NCBI GenBank assembly: GCA_023410905.1
Contig: JAEYPL010000284.1
Location: forward strand, 1-64,000
DNA from: Pseudomonadota bacterium
GTDB lineage: Bacteria > Pseudomonadota > Alphaproteobacteria > Rhizobiales > Hyphomicrobiaceae
Direction: 5' to 3'
DNA length: 64,000 nt
The notes under the pieces were generated by a model. The model did not search any database and was not told the DNA's origin. It worked only from the letters and a program-made list of their open reading frames with translations. Each line of letters begins with the position of its first letter. Positions within the stretch are counted from its first letter, which is position 1. Made by a program: the position numbers and the translations under genes. Below are positions 62,582-64,000 of the stretch, piece by piece.

Positions 62582-64000
62582 GGCATCAATCCATGCATGA
62601 ACCAGCGGGGCATGTCGGCCGAAGGATCTTCGCTGTCATCGCCTCCTTCCCCATCTCTCTCCGTGTCGTAAAGGCCCGCGCGGAAGACCCAGTAGCGCGC
62701 GCCGCCGGCCTCCTCGATCAGGTAGTAGTCACGGGTACGGCGCGGCGTGCCGCTGCCCGCTTCGAGCGCGCGCGGGACATAGGCCGCCCACCAGGCGGGC
62801 GCGAGCCGCTCAGGCCCCTCGGCGCGCACGATCCGCCGGCGCACGCGCCGCCAGACGATCAAGGCAGGCGCCCCCTCGGGAATGGCGGCAAGCACCTCGA
62901 TCGGCTCGGGCGGTTCCAGCAGGAAGGGCGGACGGCGACTCTCGAAAGTGAGCACAGTATCTTCAGACGGGGCCGGCAGTTTCATCTGCGCGGCGCTGAT
63001 CGCGGGCGCGCGCTTTTGTGCCGCTTCCGGGATGTGACTGGCACGAGGGAGAAGACGCATGACGCGGTCGCTGCCAATGCGGCCCGAGAGGCGATCGATG
63101 AGCCGGGCAGCAGCGCGTGCATGCGTGCGGGCGACGTCTGCATCGAGCGCCTGCTGATTTGCATCGAGACGTGTTACCTCGCTCGCTTCGAGCGTCATCA
63201 GGTCAATGCCGAAACCAGCGTCGAACGCGGCGATCTTTTCGAGCAGCAGCCGTCGGATGTGGGCGTCATCCCGGCAGGGCGCGCTGGTTCCGACCGTAAC
63301 CTCGCCGAGCGTCCCGTCCGAGCGGTAGAGCGTAAGGCGGAAGCGGCGCCCGCCGACAGCCGCCTCGGCCAGCGTACTAGCAAGGTCGCTGCACAGCCGC
63401 TCGAGTGCAGCCTCGATGCCGGCAGCCGTAAGCAGCGGATCAGAGAATGGCAGGCGTGCGCTGAAGGCCGGCGCCTCCACCAGCGGCGCACGTGGTTCGC
63501 TATATTGCCCAAGCGCCTGATCAAGACGCAGGAGCACCGTGGCAATGGCTTCAGCTCCGGACGTTTCTCTTCGGCTCAGGGCACGGAAACGACGCTCGAG
63601 TGCGGCGCGGGGGAGACCATAGAGCTGGCCAATGCGCCTGAGACCCAGCCGCTCGAGCAGGCGCACGTCACTGGCGCCAATCCGAAGGGCTGCTACAGGC
63701 AAGGGCGCGAGCGCGTGGCTCGTCGCTCCCGGCGGTGCAATCACGCCAGCACCGTCGGGCGGGCACACAAACCGGGCGAGCGCAGATGCAGCGCCGAGCG
63801 TGTCGGCACATGCCGCCCGCACAGTGAGGCCGAGGCGCGAAAAACGCTGAGAGAGATCGGCGAGTAGTGCCTGTTCGCCATCGTCATCGAGTTGCGCAGC
63901 AAAGAGATGCGCGACGCCGGTGATGTCGATCCAGATCCCGTCCTCACCATCGATATTGCGCGTCGGCCCATAGCGGCCGCACCAGCGTGCGAGACGTGCA
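62578..64000 (-). CDS. imuB: ImuB, Y-family polymerase-like mutagenesis protein, N-terminus cut by window edge
   Basis: Inactive Y-family polymerase homologue that links ImuA and DnaE2 to the beta clamp. The visible 473 codons begin inside the gene at ARWCGRYGPTRN, DGEDGIWIDITGVAHLF, the family's palm region, and run to the C-terminal domain ending in a WFMHGLMP tail. Downstream structure includes the helix-hairpin-helix region (LERLGLRRIGQLYGLPRAALERRF) and the little-finger domain. The ATG is outside the window. The gene overlaps dnaE2 by four bases; imuA should lie just upstream, beyond position 64000. Confidence 0.92.
   Translation of the reverse strand, partial: ARLARWCGRYGPTRNIDGEDGIWIDITGVAHLFAAQLDDDGEQALLADLSQRFSRLGLTVRAACADTLGAASALARFVCPPDGAGVIAPPGATSHALAPLPVAALRIGASDVRLLERLGLRRIGQLYGLPRAALERRFRALSRRETSGAEAIATVLLRLDQALGQYSEPRAPLVEAPAFSARLPFSDPLLTAAGIEAALERLCSDLASTLAEAAVGGRRFRLTLYRSDGTLGEVTVGTSAPCRDDAHIRRLLLEKIAAFDAGFGIDLMTLEASEVTRLDANQQALDADVARTHARAAARLIDRLSGRIGSDRVMRLLPRASHIPEAAQKRAPAISAAQMKLPAPSEDTVLTFESRRPPFLLEPPEPIEVLAAIPEGAPALIVWRRVRRRIVRAEGPERLAPAWWAAYVPRALEAGSGTPRRTRDYYLIEEAGGARYWVFRAGLYDTERDGEGGDDSEDPSADMPRWFMHGLMP

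Overview
The window is GC-rich, densely coded chromosomal DNA, almost certainly from an alphaproteobacterium and most likely a Hyphomicrobiales-type soil or aquatic heterotroph. This lineage call is inferred from the ImuB-DnaE2 mutagenesis cassette, the abundance of branched-chain-type ABC importers, the extended HspQ, the AMP nucleosidase and the catabolic gene content. No rRNA, CRISPR array, insertion sequence or prophage gene was seen. One tRNA-Pro(GGG) is present.

Region 1 (1-15536) is a catabolic island of unknown substrate. A leftward operon encodes acetoin/branched-chain-type 2-oxoacid dehydrogenase E1 alpha and beta, an enoyl-CoA hydratase, a lipoyl-bearing E2-like protein that lacks the catalytic histidine, an acyl-CoA dehydrogenase and an acyl-CoA ligase (cut by the window edge). 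A TetR regulator fused to a hotdog-like domain sits between this operon and a rightward one. The rightward operon carries a complete LivJHMGF-type importer, an MmgE/PrpD protein, a second acyl-CoA ligase and a DsbA/HCCA-isomerase-like protein. The pattern is uptake, CoA activation, beta-oxidation-like steps and oxoacid cleavage of a carboxylic acid.

Region 2 (15551-21049) is mixed: a large membrane-anchored protein of unknown function, AMP nucleosidase, a SpeG polyamine acetyltransferase, and a translationally coupled Tat-exported mini-dioxygenase-like protein with a ferric-reductase-like membrane protein.

Region 3 (21105-28673) pairs an isonitrile hydratase, a nitrilase and a TrmB-type regulator with a divergent, complete LivHMGF plus binding-protein operon. 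It looks like a nitrile/isonitrile uptake and hydrolysis module.

Region 4 (28759-36132) is a sugar-type module: binding protein and two permeases but no ATPase, then a two-subunit GMC dehydrogenase in the same operon. Divergent from it are a GntR regulator and an aldo/keto reductase. A GntR-type palindrome lies in the shared promoter.

Region 5 (36312-40948) holds tRNA-Pro, a class I fructose-bisphosphate aldolase, a small secreted protein, HspQ, a ThDP-dependent enzyme and a possible 58-residue membrane protein followed by a strong terminator.

Region 6 (41054-51459) is a self-contained oxalate module. A tripartite tricarboxylate-type transporter (TctC, TctB, TctA) is divergent from a GntR regulator, oxalyl-CoA decarboxylase, formyl-CoA:oxalate CoA-transferase, a 10-formyl-THF hydrolase-like formyltransferase and formate-tetrahydrofolate ligase, and the cluster closes with a long hairpin terminator. 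Two GntR-type operators (TGGTATACCA and TGGCATACCA) lie in the central promoter region. The inferred flow is oxalate uptake, activation, decarboxylation and entry of the formyl carbon into the folate pool.

Region 7 (51613-59233) is a peptide-type ABC importer with a fused DppD-DppF ATPase, running head-on into a gamma-glutamyltransferase. Region 8 (59294-64000) carries dnaE2 and the 5'-truncated imuB, overlapping by four bases.
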